This document shows, piece after piece, positions 17,282 to 27,211 of a stretch of DNA of 64,000 nt (its first letter is position 1; each line of letters begins with the position of its first letter). The stretch is taken from contig JAYFQV010000002.1 in NCBI GenBank assembly GCA_034926605.1, positions 243,199 through 307,198 of the forward strand, read 5' to 3'. This stretch comes from CALXXL01 sp034926605 (GTDB lineage Bacteria; Verrucomicrobiota; Lentisphaeria; Victivallales; Victivallaceae). Position numbers and translations under genes: made by a program. The notes under the pieces were generated by a model, which made no database searches, was not told where the DNA came from, and saw nothing but the letters and a program-made list of their open reading frames with translations.

Positions 17282-18067
17282 GTGGTGAGGCTGTGGCGTG
17301 CATTGTGGCGGCTGACGGCATTGCTGTGCTGGACGCTGATGGTGTCGATGCTGGCCATGATCGCCTGCCGGAACACTCCGTCCGGTATTCGCCGGGCAAC
17401 CTGGTATACCAGATTGTGGTGCCGCGGGATTATACGGACCGTAGGCATCAGGTTGACCGTTCACGGCAGGAGTTCGGATTTCAGCGGGCGGCTGATAATC
17501 TCCAACCACTCCAGCTATTTGGACATTCCGCTTCACGGTGCGTTCACCAGACTGCGCTTCGCAGCCAAAAAGGAGGCTCGCCATTATCCAGTGCTGGGGC
17601 CGCTGCTGGCGTCGGGCCTGCCGATATGGGTGGACCGTGAAAATCGCGCAGAATCCAGCCGCGCGCTGGAGGCGTACCGGCAATCCCTTGATATCGGAGT
17701 CAACCTTCTTGTTTATCCCGAGGGAACCACCTCCGACGGTCTCGGTGCGATACTGCCGTTCAAGTCCACTGCGTTTCAGGCCGTATGCGGCACCAGTTTG
17801 CCGATACAGCCGATCATAACCCGCAACCATGTCGCGGCCGACGGGTTCAACCCGGCATGGTATGGTGACATGACCATGTGCCCGCATCTCATAAAAATGC
17901 TCTTTCACCGCCGGCTTTATTGCGATCTGTACATATTGCCGGTACAATATGCGACGCCCGGCGAAACCCGTAAGGAGCTGGCCGAGCGGATGCACTCTTA
18001 TATGAGTGAGGCTCTGAAGGTGATCGAGGGCGGTGACAGCGAGGCCATATCCCAGATTCTGGCCTGA
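17282..18067 (+). CDS. OlsA-like 1-acyl-glycerol-3-phosphate O-acyltransferase
   Basis: A 261-residue membrane-anchored acyltransferase (PlsC fold). A hydrophobic segment ALWRLTALLCWTLMVSMLA lies near the N-terminus. The catalytic H-x4-D motif is SNHSSYLD, followed by FAAKKEARHYPVLG and the substrate motif YPEGTTSDG. The start is GTG 17282-17284 (a second GTG follows at once), six bases after GGAG within the end of the preceding gene; no ATG start in the non-overlapping region is available. Paired with the OlsB-like gene it would add the second acyl chain to lyso-ornithine lipid; a role in phosphatidate synthesis is the alternative. Confidence 0.8.
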   Translation: MVRLWRALWRLTALLCWTLMVSMLAMIACRNTPSGIRRATWYTRLWCRGIIRTVGIRLTVHGRSSDFSGRLIISNHSSYLDIPLHGAFTRLRFAAKKEARHYPVLGPLLASGLPIWVDRENRAESSRALEAYRQSLDIGVNLLVYPEGTTSDGLGAILPFKSTAFQAVCGTSLPIQPIITRNHVAADGFNPAWYGDMTMCPHLIKMLFHRRLYCDLYILPVQYATPGETRKELAERMHSYMSEALKVIEGGDSEAISQILA

Positions 18068-18083
18068 CGCCCGAAGACAAATA

Positions 18084-18118
18084 AGAACCGCCGGTGTGCA
18101 TTGCGTACCGGTGGTTCT
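18084..18118 (+). terminator. Hairpin after the olsBA-like pair
   Basis: A 12-bp stem with one G-T pair (18084-18095 with 18107-18118, AGAACCGCCGGT against ACCGGTGGTTCT), loop of 11. It is not followed by a T-run on the plus strand, so termination in that direction is uncertain. Confidence 0.5.
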
Positions 18119-18124
18119 CGCATT

Positions 18125-18150
18125 AAAAAAGGCCGTCCGAAAGGGCGGCC
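18125..18150 (-). terminator. Rho-independent terminator of the GH20 gene
   Basis: Read on the minus strand, GGCCGCCC-TTTC-GGACGGCC (18131-18150, one wobble pair) is followed by six T (18125-18130). It is placed 50 bases after the hexosaminidase stop. Confidence 0.75.
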
Positions 18151-18199
18151 TATGATTTACGGGAGTCAGCGGGCCGGAAAATTCCGGCCGCCGCTGCGG

Positions 18200-20911
18200 T
18201 TATTTCTCCGCGCTGATAGAGAACAGGTAGTAGCTGTGCGGCACTTCCGCCGCCTCGAAGATCAGCGCCGAGACCGGCTGCCTTGGCGACGGATTGTTCC
18301 ATACGCCATACCACACCTTGTTTCCGTTCAGCCGGACGCTGTTTGCCGGACCCAGAACGAAGTTGTCCTCATCCGCGGGATACTGTATCTGCGAATAATT
18401 GTTGATCGGAACCTCGGCCAGACTGCCGTCGGCATAGACCGCGGTGCATTTCACCACCGGCTCAAAGCGTTCCAGCTTGGGGTCGGCGGTGGTGTGCAGG
18501 AAGAAGATGCGCGAAGCCTCAAGATTATTCAACGGTACCACCACCTGGCGGGGAGCCTTGGGGTTGCGGTCGGAGAACACGGTCATGGCGCGCAGCGACT
18601 GCTCGCCGGTCATGGCGAATTCCACTTGACCGATCCGCAGATTGTTGTTGTCCGACAACAGCATTTTTTCGATGCCGAACGTATCGCCGAAATTCATGAA
18701 GGGATTGTCTTCGGCGGTGACTGCGATATTGGCAAGACTTCCGAGCCGCACGGTGGACCCGCTTCCGGCGGGGAGAACCCGCAGGGGTTCCAGCAGGCGG
18801 GAGGTGACCTCGTACCAGTTGTAGTCGTTGCCCTCCTGGCGGGTATTCCAGCACCAGCTGCCCTGCTTGGCGTAGGGGGCAACCTGATAAAATCCGCCGT
18901 ACAGCACGTTGCGGTTGCCGAAGTAACCGTTCCAGATGGTCTGAAGCATGCCCATGCCGCCGCTGGAAGCCACCGCCGAAGTAAGGTGTTCGTGATTGCC
19001 GTTGGCGTACCAGGTGGCCCCGAGCACGTCGAAGCCGTCCTTGCGGAACGCGTCGACGTCGGGATACTTCTCATAGGTGCCGTCGTAGCGCCAATCCACG
19101 ATGATGATGTCTTTGGGGAGGTCCTTGCGCAGTTCGGCGGTATAGTGGGGCTTGCCGCCGAAGCCGTTCTCGGGGCATTCGGTTTTGGTCGCAAACATGT
19201 CGTGCCACATCATCAGCCGCATGTTGTGACGTTTGGCATAGTCGTAGTAGTGCATGATGTCGTCGTAGATGAGCTGCTTGGCGCCCTTCTTCACATTTTC
19301 GGGACGGTTCGGGAACTTGGCGTCCTTGAAGAAGAAAACCTCGTCGTGGCCGATGTGGAGATACTTTGGATTGTTGAAAGTTTCGACGATCTCATCGAGG
19401 GTGGCGTCCATGTAGTCGTACAGACCGGGAGCGGAAACGTTGTAGGCGTAGGGGAACGCGGGGTCTTCGGCCCAGTCGAGATTCTGGTCGGCCTTTTCTC
19501 CGAACAGCCATTCGCAGTGTCCGAGCGTCTGGAAGAGCGGCGACACGTCGATGTAGTTGTCATTGGCGACGGCGATCAGTTCCTTGATCTGCTCTTTGGA
19601 GATCGCGTGTTCGCGATGGATGGCCTTGGTGGTGTCCCACGCGGCATACTCGCACTCCATTATGATTTCATTGTATTTTGTCGGGGCAAGTACCAGTTCG
19701 ATCAGGTTCTTATGGAAGACGGTCGAATAGTCGTCCACCAGGAACATCGCGCCGCGATATGCCATATCCGGCCAGTCGGTGATTTCCACGCAGGGGAAGT
19801 TGCCCGAGACCGGGTTGTAGAGATTGAGCAGGGTCTGGAGCCCGTAGAACGCTCCACGGGCGGTGGCGGAACGGATCACCACGCCCTGCGGAGTTACCGA
19901 CAGCGTATAGCCTTCGGAATTGCCGTTGACCGGAGACTCGCTGTTCACGAACACCTTGAGAGTCAGCTTGGACAGGTCGATGCCGCCTTGTTTGCCGAGC
20001 ACCCGTTTCACGGCGCGGTCGAACCGGTCAAGTTCGGCATCTCCGACATTCAGCACCATCTCGCCCTTTTCGGGCGCATAGTTGCCGCCGGTGCTGGTCA
20101 GCTGCTTGACCGCGGGCAGCATCAGTCGCTGCTGAGGCGCGGCAGGCATGACCAGGGTGGGATCGACGGTGATTTCCGGCTTTGCCGCCGGATCAATCGC
20201 GGCGATCTTCGCGGGTTCAACCTTTACCGCGGGTTCAAACGAGACACGGATGACGCTCTTTTCCGGCGTATCCTTGGTCAGTTTCACCCCATCAACGCCG
20301 AACCAGAAACCATCATTGTTTTCAAATTTGATAAAACGCCGGTCGCCGAGGCGGAACGGCGCGCCTTCCAGCACGTCGACCGCAAGCGTTCCGAAGCGGG
20401 TCTCGAAAGTTGCGGCGGTGGCTCCAGTGAAGTAATAGACCACCTCCTGGGCGGTGAACACTTTCGGGATGGTGCCGGTTGCGGTGCTGCCGTCAGCTAG
20501 CTGTGCGGTATATTTTGCGCCGGCAAGCAGTTCCACCGGAGACATCATCACGGTATATTCCAGGAACTGCTCGGAGCCGGCCAGCAGTGTGCCGGACATT
20601 TCCAGATAAACGCCGTCTTTGCGGACGTCGGCCCGATAGGTGTTGAGGTTGAAATCCTTGTTCGGCTTGTCCGTCACCATGGCGGCGGACTGGCGTTCGG
20701 ATGTATTTTCGTACTTCATTGGTGCGGTAACGCTGTAAAAGCTGACCTGCCAGTCGGCGGTGGCGCTGATGACCTGGCTCAGGAACGAAATGTTCATTCC
20801 CGGCGCACTGATCTTGAGCCCGCGCTTGGAGGCGTTTACAAAATAGTCCTCCGCCGCGGCGGAGTAGGCGGCAAGCATCGCGAACGCGAGCCCGATAACC
20901 AGACGTTTCAT
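18200..20911 (-). CDS. Secreted glycoside hydrolase family 20 beta-N-acetylhexosaminidase
   Basis: A 903-residue exported enzyme expected to release terminal N-acetylglucosamine or N-acetylgalactosamine from glycans such as mucin or host glycoconjugates. The signal peptide is MKRLVIGLAFAMLAAYSAAA, starting from ATG 20909-20911 with GAGGGA before it. An unrecognised beta-rich region covers roughly residues 25-290. A GH20 N-terminal-type domain and barrel follow: GFYGLQTLLNLY-like AFYGLQTLLNLY, PDMAYRGAMFLVDDYS, and the catalytic Asp-Glu pair in YLHIGHDEVFFF (about residue 520). A C-terminal beta domain of about 200 residues ends the protein. The identification as GH20 is solid; substrate is not. 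Confidence 0.87.
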   Translation of the reverse strand: MKRLVIGLAFAMLAAYSAAAEDYFVNASKRGLKISAPGMNISFLSQVISATADWQVSFYSVTAPMKYENTSERQSAAMVTDKPNKDFNLNTYRADVRKDGVYLEMSGTLLAGSEQFLEYTVMMSPVELLAGAKYTAQLADGSTATGTIPKVFTAQEVVYYFTGATAATFETRFGTLAVDVLEGAPFRLGDRRFIKFENNDGFWFGVDGVKLTKDTPEKSVIRVSFEPAVKVEPAKIAAIDPAAKPEITVDPTLVMPAAPQQRLMLPAVKQLTSTGGNYAPEKGEMVLNVGDAELDRFDRAVKRVLGKQGGIDLSKLTLKVFVNSESPVNGNSEGYTLSVTPQGVVIRSATARGAFYGLQTLLNLYNPVSGNFPCVEITDWPDMAYRGAMFLVDDYSTVFHKNLIELVLAPTKYNEIIMECEYAAWDTTKAIHREHAISKEQIKELIAVANDNYIDVSPLFQTLGHCEWLFGEKADQNLDWAEDPAFPYAYNVSAPGLYDYMDATLDEIVETFNNPKYLHIGHDEVFFFKDAKFPNRPENVKKGAKQLIYDDIMHYYDYAKRHNMRLMMWHDMFATKTECPENGFGGKPHYTAELRKDLPKDIIIVDWRYDGTYEKYPDVDAFRKDGFDVLGATWYANGNHEHLTSAVASSGGMGMLQTIWNGYFGNRNVLYGGFYQVAPYAKQGSWCWNTRQEGNDYNWYEVTSRLLEPLRVLPAGSGSTVRLGSLANIAVTAEDNPFMNFGDTFGIEKMLLSDNNNLRIGQVEFAMTGEQSLRAMTVFSDRNPKAPRQVVVPLNNLEASRIFFLHTTADPKLERFEPVVKCTAVYADGSLAEVPINNYSQIQYPADEDNFVLGPANSVRLNGNKVWYGVWNNPSPRQPVSALIFEAAEVPHSYYLFSISAEK

Positions 20912-21175
20912 ACAGATTCCCTCTTTTTTGTTGACGGCATCTCGTGGCCGGACAATTATGCCGGCCGGCGATAATTCCAACCGGTTTCGGCGTGTATTCG
21001 CTTAACCGGTCTTACTCCTTTGCGCCCAAAAGGGCGCTCGGGAGTTAATATAGTGTCCGGCAGTTGGTTTTCAACCGTGATAATCCGGTTTTTTATCTTT
21101 TTTGGCGCTTGCTTTTGGTACCGTGCGGAACTATTTTTCCATAAACCGAAACTTCAAGCAGGGAGACCTCATATT

Positions 21176-22669
21176 ATGGCTGAATATATCATGGCGCTCG
21201 ATGCCGGAACCACCAGTTGCCGCGCGGTAATCTTCGACCGTCGGGGAGAGGTGTGTTCCGTCGGGCAACACGAATTTCCGCAACATTTTCCCAAGCCCGG
21301 CTGGGTGGAACACGACGCGTCCGAGATATGGGAGGCCCAGTTGTCCTCGGCCCGGGACGCTATGGCCGGCTCCGGACTGCATGCCGCCGACATCGCGGCG
21401 ATCGGCATCACCAACCAGCGGGAAACCACCGTGCTATGGGATCGAGCCAGCGGGATGCCGGTGGCGCCGGCCATCGTCTGGCAGTGCCGTCGCACCGCCG
21501 AATATTGCGACGAACTCACAAAACGCGGACTGGGGCCGATGATCCGGGCAAAAACCGGCCTGCTGCCGGATGCCTACTTCTCCGCCACCAAATTGAAGTG
21601 GCTGTTGGACAATACTCCGGGAGCGCGAGAGGCGGCTCGGGCCGGGCGGCTTGCTTTTGGAACGGTCGAGTGCTATCTTCTGTGGAAACTGTCCGGCGGC
21701 AAACTGCATCTGACCGACCATACCAACGCCTCCCGCACCATGCTGTTCAATATCAATTCCTTGAAATGGGATGACGAATTGCTGGAACTGTTCGGGATTC
21801 CGGCTTCGCTGCTGCCGGAGCCGGTTCCATGCGCCGTGCGTTACGGCGAAACCGCTTTCGAGCTTTTCAACGGCTCCATCCCGCTGGCCGGTGCGGCCGG
21901 CGACCAGCAGTCGGCTCTGTTTGCGCAGGGGTGTTTCACTCCGGGGCAGGCCAAGGTAACCTATGGCACCGGCGGGTTTCTGTTGATGAATACCGGAGAC
22001 AGTCCGGTTTTCTCAAACCACGGACTGCTGACCACGCTGGCCTGCGGGCCGGGCGGCCGGCCGGGATACGCGCTGGAAGGATCGGTGTTTGTGGCGGGGG
22101 CGGCAATTCAGTGGCTGCGCGACCAGGTAAAACTGGTCGAGTCGTCGCCGGACAGCGAACGGATCGCGCGCGAGGTGGCAGATACCAACGGCTGCTATAT
22201 GGTTCCCGCATTCACCGGGCTTGGGGCGCCGCATTGGGAACCGCATGCGCGCGGCGTGATTGTGGGGCTGACCCGCGGCGTAACCCGCGGTCATCTGGTG
22301 CGTGCGGCGCTGGAGTCGCTGGCCTATCAGGTTGATGATGTGATCGAGGCAATGCGCGATGATTCATCTTTGCCGCTGGACGCGATCAAGGTGGACGGCG
22401 GAGCGTCTTTGAACAACTTTCTGATGCAGTTTCAGTCTGACATTACCCGCGCGGTGGTGCGGCGGGTCTGCAACGTGGAGGCGACCGCGCTGGGCGCGGC
22501 CTGTCTGGCCGGCATCGCCGTCGGATTCTGGCCCGGCGAGCCGCCGTACCTGCGCGGCAGCGAACGCGAATTCATGCCGGGCATGGCCGCGGCCGAGCGC
22601 GAGGAAAAACTTCGCGGCTGGCGGCGCGCGGTCAGGTGCGCCTGCGCCTGGGCCCGGGACGCTGACTAG
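21176..22669 (+). CDS. glpK: Glycerol kinase
   Basis: Phosphorylates glycerol to glycerol 3-phosphate. The 497-residue protein opens with YIMALDAGTTSCRAVIFDR, the ATPase-domain phosphate loop, then GWVEHDASEIWE, GITNQRETTVLWDR, YGTGGFLLMNTGD and VDGGASLNNFLMQFQ. The start at ATG 21176 has GGGAGA nine bases upstream. There is no glpF or glpD neighbour; glycerol 3-phosphate would feed the phospholipid genes nearby, but the pairing is not an operon. Confidence 0.93.
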   Translation: MAEYIMALDAGTTSCRAVIFDRRGEVCSVGQHEFPQHFPKPGWVEHDASEIWEAQLSSARDAMAGSGLHAADIAAIGITNQRETTVLWDRASGMPVAPAIVWQCRRTAEYCDELTKRGLGPMIRAKTGLLPDAYFSATKLKWLLDNTPGAREAARAGRLAFGTVECYLLWKLSGGKLHLTDHTNASRTMLFNINSLKWDDELLELFGIPASLLPEPVPCAVRYGETAFELFNGSIPLAGAAGDQQSALFAQGCFTPGQAKVTYGTGGFLLMNTGDSPVFSNHGLLTTLACGPGGRPGYALEGSVFVAGAAIQWLRDQVKLVESSPDSERIAREVADTNGCYMVPAFTGLGAPHWEPHARGVIVGLTRGVTRGHLVRAALESLAYQVDDVIEAMRDDSSLPLDAIKVDGGASLNNFLMQFQSDITRAVVRRVCNVEATALGAACLAGIAVGFWPGEPPYLRGSEREFMPGMAAAEREEKLRGWRRAVRCACAWARDAD

Positions 22670-22683
22670 TTCCGTCCGGATGA

Positions 22684-24735
22684 CTACTGGGATTCACCGA
22701 ACTGAGTGTCGTGGAGTTTACGGTACAACCCGTTGCGCGCCAGCAGCTCCTGGTGATTGCCGGCTTCGGCTATTTCGCCTTTTTTCAGCACGAGGATCAA
22801 ATCGGCGCTCTGGATGGTGCTGAGCCGGTGGGCGATTGCGAACACGGTACGGTTGGTCATGACCCGGTTGAGTGCGTCCTGCACCAGTCGCTCGGTAACG
22901 GTGTCCAGTGCGCTGGTCGCCTCGTCGAGGATAAGTATCGGCGGGTTTTTGAGGATGGCGCGGGCGATCGCCACGCGCTGTTTCTCGCCTCCGGAGAGCT
23001 TGAAGCCCTTTTCACCGACTTCGGTGTCATAGCCTTGCTTGTGGCTGCCGGCGACGATGAAGTTGTGGGCGTTGGCCTGTTTCGCCGCTTCGATTATCTG
23101 TTCGCGGGTGGCATTGGGGCAGCCGTAGGCGATATTGTTGGCGATGGTGTCGTTGAACAGGATCGCATCCTGGGTGACGATGCCGATCTGGCGGCGCAGA
23201 CTCTTCATGGAGAAGTCGCGGACGTCGACGCCGTCGATGGTGACCGCGCCGGAATTTGCATCGTAAAACCGCGCGATAAGATTGGCGATGGTGGTCTTGC
23301 CGGAGCCGGTTTCCCCGACTACCGCCACCACCTGTCCCTTCTTTATCTCGAACGAAATGCCTTTGAGAATCTTGTGGTCGCCGTAGGCGAATTCAACCTT
23401 ATCGAAGCGTATCTCATTCGTAAAGTCCTTGAACTCCACTGGATTCGGGTTTTCCGGAAGGGCGGTGGACGTGTCGATCAGATTGAAGTAGCGGTCGGCG
23501 GCGGCCATGCTGCGGGAAATGTACGGCAGCACCTTTGAAAGGCTCTTGATCGGCTCGTAAGCCAGAAATGCCGGAGCCAGCAGCGCGGTCAGGTCGGTCA
23601 GCGAAACGCCGCGCGAATAGCTGTACAGCAGGAATACCAGCGTCGCCATCACCGCCACCACTTCCATCAGCGGCTGCATCATCAGCTGCTGGCGAAGCGC
23701 TTTGACCACATATTTGAAGTAGCGGTTGTTGATGAAACGGAACTTTTTATCTTCCATCTCCTCGGTGTTGTAGGCTTTAACCACCATGATGCCGGTGAAT
23801 ACCTCGTGCATGCGGCTGGTCACTTCGGCGATCTTGGCAAACGATGACTTGTATGCCTTGCGGATGTGCTTGGAAAGAATGATTACCGGCAAGACCACCA
23901 GCGGCATTCCCACGAAGAGCACCAGCGGCAGCATGTAGTTGCCGCTGTTCACGCTGGCGATCACGATCGCGGTGGCGCAGGCCAGGATTTCTATGGGGCA
24001 GCGGGTCAGGTCGGCAATCACGTTGGATATGCTGGACTCGATTGCCGCGGTGTCGTTAGAGCAGCGGCTTATAAGGTGCCCCACATCCATTTGGCCGTAA
24101 AACGAAAGCGACTGTTTCAGAAGGCTTTCGAATATCTCGTTTCGCATGTCGGCCACCACCCGGGCGCCGACCCAGCGGGTGTAGAAGCGGTTTATATAAG
24201 TGGCGATATTTTTGAGAATCCACCACAGCACGAAACCGGTTGCGTATATTGCGAATATCTGCCAGGAAACCTGCCCGGCCGCATTGCTTATGGGAACGGC
24301 GAATCTTACCGGCCAGTTGACCTCGATGGAGGTGTTTTCGATGGTGGCCGGAAGATTATAGGTTTTGATGGTGCTGTCGATCTGCCTGATCAGTTTGGTC
24401 AGTTTGGGATCGGGATCGTTGATGGATGGGTCCAGCAGCAGCGCAAGATTGTTGCGGCGTTCTTCCGCGGTCCATTCCGGATGGGCGGCGATAGCGGCCG
24501 AAACCGAGTCCACTCTGGCGTAAGTGTCCTTGTGCTGCTGGTCGACGGGCGGATTGTCAACCACCATCACCATGTGCGGGATGGTGAGCAGCGACATCAA
24601 AAGCGAACCGCCCACCACAATGCCGGCAACAATCCCCACCGTCAGTTTGACCCAGTAGGGCTTGGCGTATTTGATCAGCCGCCAGTAGCTCTGGCTGGAA
24701 AAATTGCCGTCGTTTTTGGTGATTTCACTGTGCAT
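22684..24735 (-). CDS. MsbA-like ABC exporter (fused membrane and ATPase domains)
   Basis: A 683-residue half-transporter that would work as a dimer in the inner membrane. Residues 1-360 hold six membrane helices, but an extra soluble insert of about 90 residues lies between helices 1 and 2 (near residues 60-160). The ATPase domain has the Walker A GETGSGKTT, the Q-loop VTQDAILFNDT, the signature LSGGEKQR and the Walker B ILILDEATSALD with a His switch in AHRLSTIQSADL. Lipid A-core flipping (MsbA) is plausible because the cell is diderm; drug or peptide export are alternatives. It is co-directional with the aminotransferase upstream by one base. Confidence 0.8.
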   Translation of the reverse strand: MHSEITKNDGNFSSQSYWRLIKYAKPYWVKLTVGIVAGIVVGGSLLMSLLTIPHMVMVVDNPPVDQQHKDTYARVDSVSAAIAAHPEWTAEERRNNLALLLDPSINDPDPKLTKLIRQIDSTIKTYNLPATIENTSIEVNWPVRFAVPISNAAGQVSWQIFAIYATGFVLWWILKNIATYINRFYTRWVGARVVADMRNEIFESLLKQSLSFYGQMDVGHLISRCSNDTAAIESSISNVIADLTRCPIEILACATAIVIASVNSGNYMLPLVLFVGMPLVVLPVIILSKHIRKAYKSSFAKIAEVTSRMHEVFTGIMVVKAYNTEEMEDKKFRFINNRYFKYVVKALRQQLMMQPLMEVVAVMATLVFLLYSYSRGVSLTDLTALLAPAFLAYEPIKSLSKVLPYISRSMAAADRYFNLIDTSTALPENPNPVEFKDFTNEIRFDKVEFAYGDHKILKGISFEIKKGQVVAVVGETGSGKTTIANLIARFYDANSGAVTIDGVDVRDFSMKSLRRQIGIVTQDAILFNDTIANNIAYGCPNATREQIIEAAKQANAHNFIVAGSHKQGYDTEVGEKGFKLSGGEKQRVAIARAILKNPPILILDEATSALDTVTERLVQDALNRVMTNRTVFAIAHRLSTIQSADLILVLKKGEIAEAGNHQELLARNGLYRKLHDTQFGESQ

Positions 24736-24736
24736 G

Positions 24737-25861
24737 TCACTTTACCAGGAGCTTCTCGAGACTGGCGACAACGTACTCGCGCATCTCGGTGGTGCTCTCC
24801 GGATAGATCGGCAATGCGAGAATTCGCTTGGCGGTCTTTTCACAGACCGGCAGGTCGCCCGGCTTGCCGCCGAGAGAGCGGAAGCACTCCTGAAGATGGA
24901 GCGGAAGCGGATAGTAAACCGCGCACCCAACGCCCATTTCACCGAGCGCCGCGCGAATTTCGTCACGGTCGGCGGAAAGGATTTCGATGCAGAACTGATT
25001 GTAGATGTGGCGCACCGGATAGGGCGCTTCCTGCGGCAGGGATATTTTGTCGCCGATCTTGCTGGCGGCAAACAACTTGCGGTATTCAGAGGCATTTTTC
25101 TGGCGGTCGGCGGTCCAGCTGTCGAGTCGCAGCAATTTGATCGAGAGGATTGCGGCTTGGAGCGCGTCGAGCCGGAAGTTGCCGCCGACCATGGTGTGGA
25201 CGTAGGTGGAACCTTGGCCATGGTTGCGCAGCATTTTCAAGGTGGCGGAGCGCGCGGCATCGGTGGTGGTCACCGCGCCGCCGTCGCCGAAGCACCCGAG
25301 GTTTTTGCTCGGAAAGAAGCTGAATGCGCCATAGTGGCCGATAGCCCCGGCGCGACGGCCTTTGTACTCCGATCCGATGCTCTGGCAGGCGTCTTCGATA
25401 ACGATAAGATCGTGGGCGGCCGCCAGATCCATGATTGCGTCCATGTCGGCGCACTGGCCGAACAGATGCACCGGGATGATGGCACGGGTGCGCTTGGTGA
25501 TCTTGCGCTCGATATCGGCGGGGTCGAGATTGAAGGTGACCGGGTCGATATCGGCGAACACCGGGGTGGCGCCGACTCTGGACACCGCGCCGGCGGTGGC
25601 GAAAAACGTGAAACTGGGGACGATCACTTCGTCGCCGTGACCGATTTTCTCAGCCATAAGTGCGATGATCAACGCATCGGAACCGGAAGTGACGCCGATG
25701 GCGTACGGAGTCTTGCAGTAGGCGGCCAGGGCGGCTTCGAACTGTTCGACCTTGGGGCCGAGAATGAAGCGCTGCGATTCGCAGACATCTTCGAGTTCAC
25801 GGATTATTTCGTCTTTCAGAGAATGATATTGACCGCGCAAGTCGAGCAAAGGTACCTGCAT
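24737..25861 (-). CDS. DegT/DnrJ/EryC1/StrS-family sugar aminotransferase
   Basis: A 374-residue PLP enzyme that aminates nucleotide-linked keto-sugars. It opens VPLLDLRGQYHSLKDEI and has SGSDALIIALMA, EVIVPSFTFFATAGAV, VIEDACQSIGSEYKGR and the Schiff-base lysine in FSFFPSKNLGCFGDGG, all standard for the family. AAGGAG lies before ATG. The adjacent ABC exporter suggests that the product is an amino-sugar of a surface glycan or lipid, for example the UDP-2-acetamido-3-amino-glucuronate branch, but this is inference. Confidence 0.87.
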   Translation of the reverse strand: MQVPLLDLRGQYHSLKDEIIRELEDVCESQRFILGPKVEQFEAALAAYCKTPYAIGVTSGSDALIIALMAEKIGHGDEVIVPSFTFFATAGAVSRVGATPVFADIDPVTFNLDPADIERKITKRTRAIIPVHLFGQCADMDAIMDLAAAHDLIVIEDACQSIGSEYKGRRAGAIGHYGAFSFFPSKNLGCFGDGGAVTTTDAARSATLKMLRNHGQGSTYVHTMVGGNFRLDALQAAILSIKLLRLDSWTADRQKNASEYRKLFAASKIGDKISLPQEAPYPVRHIYNQFCIEILSADRDEIRAALGEMGVGCAVYYPLPLHLQECFRSLGGKPGDLPVCEKTAKRILALPIYPESTTEMREYVVASLEKLLVK

Positions 25862-26025
25862 AGAACCGCTCCTTAGATAAAATGGTTAACTTAACAATAT
25901 AAGATACTCCAAAAAAAAGTTTTCCCAAATGCGCAAGCGGTTTTTTCGATAAAAAAAACATGGGAACAGGCAAAAAAAACACATTGGTGATATATTATCC
26001 GAAAAATCAACGGAATAATATACAG

Positions 26026-27210
26026 ATGAAAACAGGCGACAGATTCGAGTGTGAAATAGAGTCGGTGGCGTTCGGCGGCGACGGCGTCGCCAGAGTGGAC
26101 GGCATGGTTGCGTTCGTGGCGTTCGCGCTGCCCGGGGAGAAGCTGGTAGGCCGGGTTACCGCAATCAAGCGGGATTATTTCCGCGCCGAGATCGCCGAGC
26201 TGCTGGAGCCGTCGCCTTGGCGCGCGACTCCGGATTGCCCCTATTTTCGCCGCTGTCCCGGTTGCGCCTATTTGCATGTGACACCCGAGGGTGAGCGCGA
26301 GATAAAGTCCGCTCAGCTGGCAAATTTATTGCGTCCGCTCGGGCTGGACTCTCTGGCGGAACCGGCCGCGCCGCTGCCGAGTTTGGGTTATCGCAATAAA
26401 ATCGTGCTGCACGCGGCCAAGGAGCGCGGCGAAACCGCATTGGGTTATATCGGGAGGAACCAGAACGAGACGGTTGACGTGGAGCGCTGTCTGCTGGCCG
26501 CACCGGAAATCAACGACAGTATTGCCGAATGTCGCGCCAAGCCGGGATTTTTTCATTCTCTCCATGACGGAATGAATGTGACCTTCCGGACTTCGGCTGG
26601 CGGTGTGATATGGTGGCGGAATTCTCCGCAGCGCAACCTTTCCTGGCTGCGTACCGAGATGCCTTTCGGCGCGTTTTCGGTGCCGGCGTCGAGTTTCGGC
26701 CAGGTGAATCCGTATGGCGCGGCACGGTTGCTTGAGCTTTTGGGAGACGAACTTACCCGCCGTCCGGCGGTGGCGGTGGCCGACATCTATGCCGGATGCG
26801 GAATGTTTGCGTTGAAGGCGACGCTTTGCGGCGTGCCGAAAACCGCGCTGTTGGAGTCTGACCCGGAGGCCGTGGCGGCCGCAAGATACAACTTCAGGCA
26901 GCATGGTTGCGAGGCGGAATTTCTAGAGGGCGACGCCGTCGCTCTGCTGCCGGAACTGATCGCCGCACTGCCGGACGACGCGCTGGTGGTGGTCGATCCC
27001 CCGCGGACCGGGCTTGCCCCGGCCGCGTCCCGGGCGCTTGGTTCGGAAAGAGTCAGTCGGCTGGTTTACGTTTCCTGCGATCCTGCCACTTTTGCGCGCG
27101 ACGCCGCCAAACTTGCCGATGCCGGCCTGTCTCCGCGCCGGATCGCCCAGGTTGACATGTTTCCGCGATGCGCCGGATTCGAACTTTTCACCGTATGGGA
27201 GCGCGCCTGA
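26026..27210 (+). CDS. 23S rRNA (uracil-C5)-methyltransferase, RumA/TrmA family
   Basis: Methylates a uridine in 23S rRNA (or tRNA) at C5. The 394-residue protein starts with a TRAM RNA-binding domain (ESVAFGGDGVARVDG), then the iron-sulfur cysteines CPYFRRCPGCAYLH and a later Cys in VERCLL. The methyltransferase domain shows ADIYAGCGMFALKA and VVDPPRTGL, and the catalytic-cysteine motif YVSCDPATFARD. I prefer ATG 26026 (MKTGDRFECEI) because the TRAM domain begins there. Which uridine is modified is not decidable here. Confidence 0.9.
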   Translation: MKTGDRFECEIESVAFGGDGVARVDGMVAFVAFALPGEKLVGRVTAIKRDYFRAEIAELLEPSPWRATPDCPYFRRCPGCAYLHVTPEGEREIKSAQLANLLRPLGLDSLAEPAAPLPSLGYRNKIVLHAAKERGETALGYIGRNQNETVDVERCLLAAPEINDSIAECRAKPGFFHSLHDGMNVTFRTSAGGVIWWRNSPQRNLSWLRTEMPFGAFSVPASSFGQVNPYGAARLLELLGDELTRRPAVAVADIYAGCGMFALKATLCGVPKTALLESDPEAVAAARYNFRQHGCEAEFLEGDAVALLPELIAALPDDALVVVDPPRTGLAPAASRALGSERVSRLVYVSCDPATFARDAAKLADAGLSPRRIAQVDMFPRCAGFELFTVWERA

Positions 27211-27211
27211 C

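Noticed and set aside
18101..20500. Plus-strand open frame of 799 codons opposite the GH20 enzyme
   Set aside because: Antisense shadow of the hexosaminidase, whose catalytic motifs and signal peptide are clear on the minus strand.
21022..21037. Hairpin GCGCCC-AAAA-GGGCGC between the GH20 gene and glpK as a terminator
   Set aside because: Perfect stem but no T-run on either strand and both flanking genes start there rather than end; left as unexplained.
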